From Candidatus Parabeggiatoa sp. nov. 2 (GTDB lineage Bacteria > Pseudomonadota > Gammaproteobacteria > Beggiatoales > Beggiatoaceae): 49,560 bases of DNA. Where the stretch lies: the NCBI GenBank assembly GCA_002085445.1, contig NBMI01000120.1, positions 1-49,560 of the forward strand, written 5' to 3'. The notes below the pieces were generated by a model. That model saw nothing but the letters and a program-made list of their open reading frames with translations, did not search any database and was not told the DNA's origin. Made by a program: the position numbers and the translations under genes. Shown here one piece after another: positions 46,648 through 49,560 of the stretch. Each line of letters begins with the position of its first letter. The first letter of the stretch is position 1.

Positions 46648-47877
46648 ATGAAACGACAAAAAGGCTTTATCTGGCTAATTTGCTTAGGTTTAATCAGCGC
46701 ATGTGGCAGTGTTCCTGAGCACACCACTGAAACAATGACTTCTACCGCTGTGACTGGCGCGGGTAACAACGGCCATGTGCCGCCTTATAATCCACCACCT
46801 GCTTCATCTCAACCAACCTCCGAGACTACAGCAACTCCGCCTCCCGTAGATAAACCGCAAACAGTGCTTCCCTTGGATGACGTGAGCTATGAGCAACATT
46901 ATTCGGCACAATGTCCCTCTCTGGCCGCATTGTCTGGCGTTGCGCCTTTAAACCCGTCCGTCGTCACGGCCGATTCGGTTGAACTCACCCCGCGTTCGGC
47001 CGCGCAACAAGAACAGTTAAAGTTAGCGGCTCATTCTCATCACCAAGCGGTTCAGTATTTGCAACAAGGGCAATTTCAAAAAGCCTTGCCGTTGGCTAAA
47101 ACCGCCTATCGTCTCAAAAACGACGCGTTAGGAGAAAAACATCCTGACAGCCTGACGAGTCTAATCAATTTAGCGTTGATTAACCAACAGTTAGGCCGCT
47201 TGTCGGAGGCCTTGCCGTTATTTGATAAAGGCCATCGTCTATATAAAACGGTATTAGGAGAACAACACCCGATAACCGTTATGATCCTGAATAATCGGCG
47301 GCGTCTTGAACAACAGTCGCCATCCCTCGCGCAAACAACCGATAAGCCGCTGGTAAAGGCCGCCTTTCAAGCCGTTAAAGCAACCACACGTTCGGCCGCG
47401 CCATTGCCAAAGTTAGTTAAAACGTCTTACCAAGATAAGCCGCTCATGCTGGCTTCTTCTCAACGGGTTTCAACCACGCTTTCTGCCGCGCAAAGAGAGC
47501 GGCTAGAATTAGCAGAAAGCTATAACAACCAAGCAGTTCAATATTTGCAACAAGGACTATTTCAACAAGCCTTACCGTTGGCTGAAAAAGCTTATCAAAT
47601 CAGCACTGAAGTCTTGGGTGAAAAACATCCCAAAACGCTCAGAAACCTTAACAATTTAGCAATGACTTACCTAAAGTTAGGCCGCTTATCGGAGGCATTG
47701 CCTTTGTTTGAAAAAGGCTATCGTCTTTCTAAAGAAGTGTTAGGAGAAAAGCACCCTGACACCATCACGAGCCTAAACAATTTGGCGGGTATTTACCAAG
47801 AGTTAGGCCGCTTATCGGAGGCCTTGCCTTTGTTACCAATACTTAGGCCGCTTATCGGAGGCCTTGCCTTTGTTTGA
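46648..47877 (+). CDS. TPR lipoprotein, N-terminal part
   Basis: ATG at 46648 is 8 bp after AGAGGA; an in-frame ATG at 46642 is too close. The first 19 residues form a lipoprotein signal ending LISAC (lipidated C19). A Pro/Thr-rich linker follows, then kinesin-light-chain-type TPRs of 42 residues (pattern ALPLxEKGYRLxKEVLGEKHPDTLxSLNNLAxIYxxLGRLSE). The protein probably sits on the inner face of the outer membrane or in the periplasm and binds other proteins. The frame leaves the TPR at about 47836, where a truncated repeat has fused LPLL to YQYLGR out of frame; it then stops at 47877 in shadow sequence. The next TPR lies in the +1 frame to 48007, and the original frame returns at 48013. Confidence 0.8.
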   Translation: MKRQKGFIWLICLGLISACGSVPEHTTETMTSTAVTGAGNNGHVPPYNPPPASSQPTSETTATPPPVDKPQTVLPLDDVSYEQHYSAQCPSLAALSGVAPLNPSVVTADSVELTPRSAAQQEQLKLAAHSHHQAVQYLQQGQFQKALPLAKTAYRLKNDALGEKHPDSLTSLINLALINQQLGRLSEALPLFDKGHRLYKTVLGEQHPITVMILNNRRRLEQQSPSLAQTTDKPLVKAAFQAVKATTRSAAPLPKLVKTSYQDKPLMLASSQRVSTTLSAAQRERLELAESYNNQAVQYLQQGLFQQALPLAEKAYQISTEVLGEKHPKTLRNLNNLAMTYLKLGRLSEALPLFEKGYRLSKEVLGEKHPDTITSLNNLAGIYQELGRLSEALPLLPILRPLIGGLAFV

Positions 47878-48007
47878 AAAAGGCTATCGTCTTACAAAAG
47901 AAGTGTTAGGAGAAAAGCACCCTGACACCATCACGAGCCTAAACAATTTGGCGGGTATTTACCAAGAGTTAGGCCGCTTATCGGAGGCCTTGCCTTTGTT
48001 AGTCTAG
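47837..48007 (+). pseudogene. TPR unit in +1 frame between two breaks
   Basis: One and a half TPR units (EKGYRLTKEVLGEKHPDTI, TSLNNLAGIYQELGRLSEAL) readable only in the +1 frame, ending PLLV and TAG at 48005-48007. Flanked by two truncated units. A product of recombination between 126-bp repeats or of misassembly. Confidence 0.7.
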
Positions 48008-48012
48008 CTGGT

Positions 48013-49458
48013 TTGGCGATGATTTACCAAGACTTAGGCCGCTTCTCGGAGGCCTTGCCTTTGTTTGAAAAAGGCTATCGTCTTTTTAAAGAAGTGTTAG
48101 GAGAAAAGCACCCTTACACTCTCATGAGCCTAAATAATTTAGGTTTAATTTACAAAGACTTAGGCCGCTTATCGGAGGCCTTGCCGTTGCTTGAAAAAGT
48201 CTATCGTCTTAGAAAAGAACTGTTAGGAGAAAAGCACCCTGACACCATCACGAGCCTAAATAATTTTGCTTTAATTTACCAAGACTTAGGCCGCTTCTCG
48301 GAGGCCTTGCCTTTGTTTGAAAAAGGCTATCGTCTTTTTAAAGAACTGTTAGGAGAAAAGCACCCTGACACCCTCAAGAGCCTAAATAATCTTGCGCTGA
48401 TTTACCAAGACTTAGGTCGCTTATCCGAGGCCTTGCCTTTGTTTGAAAAAGGCTATCGTCTTTTTAAAGAAGTGTTAGGAGAAAAGCACCCTTACACCCT
48501 CTCTAGCCTCAATAATTTGGCGATGCTTTATAGAGATTTAGGTCGCTTTTCGGAGGCCTTGCCTTTGCTTGAAAAAAGCTATCGTCTGGCTCAGGAAGTT
48601 TTAGGAGAACAGCACCCTTTTACCCTCCTGACTCTCAATAGTTTGGCGATGATTTACCAAGACTTAGGCCGCTTATCGGAGGCCTTGCCTTTGCTTGAAA
48701 AAGGCTATCGTCTTTATAAAGAGGTGTTAGGAGAAAAGCACCCTAACACCCTCAGGAGCCTAAATAATTTGGCTTCAATTTACCAAGACTTAGGCCGCTT
48801 ATCTAAGGCCTTGCCTTTGTATGAAAAAGCCTATCGTCTTTCCAAAGAGGTGTTAGGAGAAAAGCAGCCTTTTACCCTCCTGACTCTCAATAATTTGGCG
48901 ATGATTTACCAAGACTTAGGCCGCTTATCGGAGGCCTTGCCGTTGCTTGAAAAAGGCTATCGTCTTAGAAAAGAACTGTTAGGAGAAAAGCACCCTGACA
49001 CCCTCATGAGCCTAAACAATTTAGGCATGATTTACAAAGAGTTAGGCCGCTTATCGGAGGCCTTGCCTTTGCTTGAAAAAGGCTATCGTCTTTCTAAAGA
49101 AGTGTTAGGAGAAAAGCACTCTGACACCCTCATTAGTCTAACTAATTTGGCAGGTATTTACAAAGACTTAGGCAGTTTATCGAAGGCTTTGCCTTTGTTA
49201 GAAAAAAGCTATCGTCTTTCTAAAGAGATGTTAGGAGAAAAGCACTCCTTAACCCTCACGAGCCTAAATAATTTGGCGAATCTTTACCAAGACTTAGGCA
49301 GTTTATCGAAGGCTTTGCCTTTGTTAGAAAAAAGCTATCGTCTTTCCAAAGAGGTGTTAGGAGAAAAGCACCCTTTTACCCTCCTGACTCTCAATAATTT
49401 GGCGCTGATTTTCCAAAACTTAGGCCGCTTGCTTATCGGAGGCCTTGCCTTTGTATGA
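48013..49458 (+). CDS. TPR protein, C-terminal part, runs to the window edge
   Basis: About eleven more 42-residue TPRs, in the same frame as the first part of the gene. The apparent TTG start is the middle of a repeat, so this is not a separate gene. Units are 126 bp and very similar, some differing only at the variable xK and YT/DT positions. Near 49430 an extra GCTT (CCGCTTGCTTATCGG against CCGCTTATCGG) shifts the frame, giving the same LIGGLAFV end seen at 47877. The last 104 bp of the window repeat the preceding unit exactly, so the true end of the gene lies outside. Confidence 0.8.
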   Translation: MAMIYQDLGRFSEALPLFEKGYRLFKEVLGEKHPYTLMSLNNLGLIYKDLGRLSEALPLLEKVYRLRKELLGEKHPDTITSLNNFALIYQDLGRFSEALPLFEKGYRLFKELLGEKHPDTLKSLNNLALIYQDLGRLSEALPLFEKGYRLFKEVLGEKHPYTLSSLNNLAMLYRDLGRFSEALPLLEKSYRLAQEVLGEQHPFTLLTLNSLAMIYQDLGRLSEALPLLEKGYRLYKEVLGEKHPNTLRSLNNLASIYQDLGRLSKALPLYEKAYRLSKEVLGEKQPFTLLTLNNLAMIYQDLGRLSEALPLLEKGYRLRKELLGEKHPDTLMSLNNLGMIYKELGRLSEALPLLEKGYRLSKEVLGEKHSDTLISLTNLAGIYKDLGSLSKALPLLEKSYRLSKEMLGEKHSLTLTSLNNLANLYQDLGSLSKALPLLEKSYRLSKEVLGEKHPFTLLTLNNLALIFQNLGRLLIGGLAFV

Positions 49459-49560
49459 AAAAAGCTATCGTCTTTCCAAAGAGGTGTTAGGAGAAAAGCA
49501 CCCTTTTACCCTCCTGACTCTCAATAATTTGGCGCTGATTTTCCAAAACTTAGGCCGCTT

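Overview
The window looks like chromosomal DNA of a large sulfur-oxidising gammaproteobacterium of the Beggiatoaceae/Thiotrichales (Beggiatoa, Thioploca or Thiomargarita type). Three things point there. The core genes are gammaproteobacterial in sequence and order (trxA-rho; aroK-aroB-damX-gltB). There is a cNor nitric-oxide-reductase cluster. The spacers are packed with TAACTGA-type heptamer arrays, a pattern reported for marine Beggiatoaceae. Genus is an inference. By my own sum about 64% of the window is coding; most of the rest is repeats. The right edge stops inside a tandem-repeat gene and may be a contig end.

Layout. 1-3.6 kb: an unrecognised 211-aa gene, a large repeat block, moaA, and a BrnA-like antitoxin broken in an A7 run. 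4-7.8 kb (minus): trxA, then rho and a GT2 glycosyltransferase, with about 1.3 kb of repeats between trxA and rho. 8.4-13.3 kb: an HD-domain hydrolase and a CHASE-PAS-PAS-GGDEF-EAL protein. 14-18.8 kb: a large Fe-S/FAD oxidoreductase with a C-terminal frameshift, then lpxH. 19-23 kb: a decayed PD-(D/E)XK-type nuclease gene, a cold-shock gene between direct repeats, a small conserved-looking protein and a DUF1624 membrane protein. 23.5-35.2 kb: aroK-aroB, about 3.6 kb of repeats with two small genes, damX, then gltB, which has lost a conserved internal segment and its frame. 36.6-44.4 kb (minus): norD, norC, norB, norE, norF, norQ and a small membrane protein. 44.4-46.6 kb: the densest repeat array. 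46.6 kb to the end: a TPR lipoprotein gene with several frame breaks.

How it fits together. The nor genes would reduce NO to N2O (NorCB) with assembly and activation factors (NorD, NorQ) and accessory membrane subunits (NorE, NorF). A duplicated segment upstream of norC carries an FNR/DNR-like box in each copy. Repeats shape the whole window. They pull apart operons that are normally compact, they occur in frame inside several conserved genes, one array supplies a gene's stop codon, and several MITE-like elements with terminal inverted repeats can be delimited by eye. Four genes (brnA-like, FAD oxidoreductase, gltB, TPR) have frame breaks that could be real decay or sequencing/assembly error, so reads are needed to decide.
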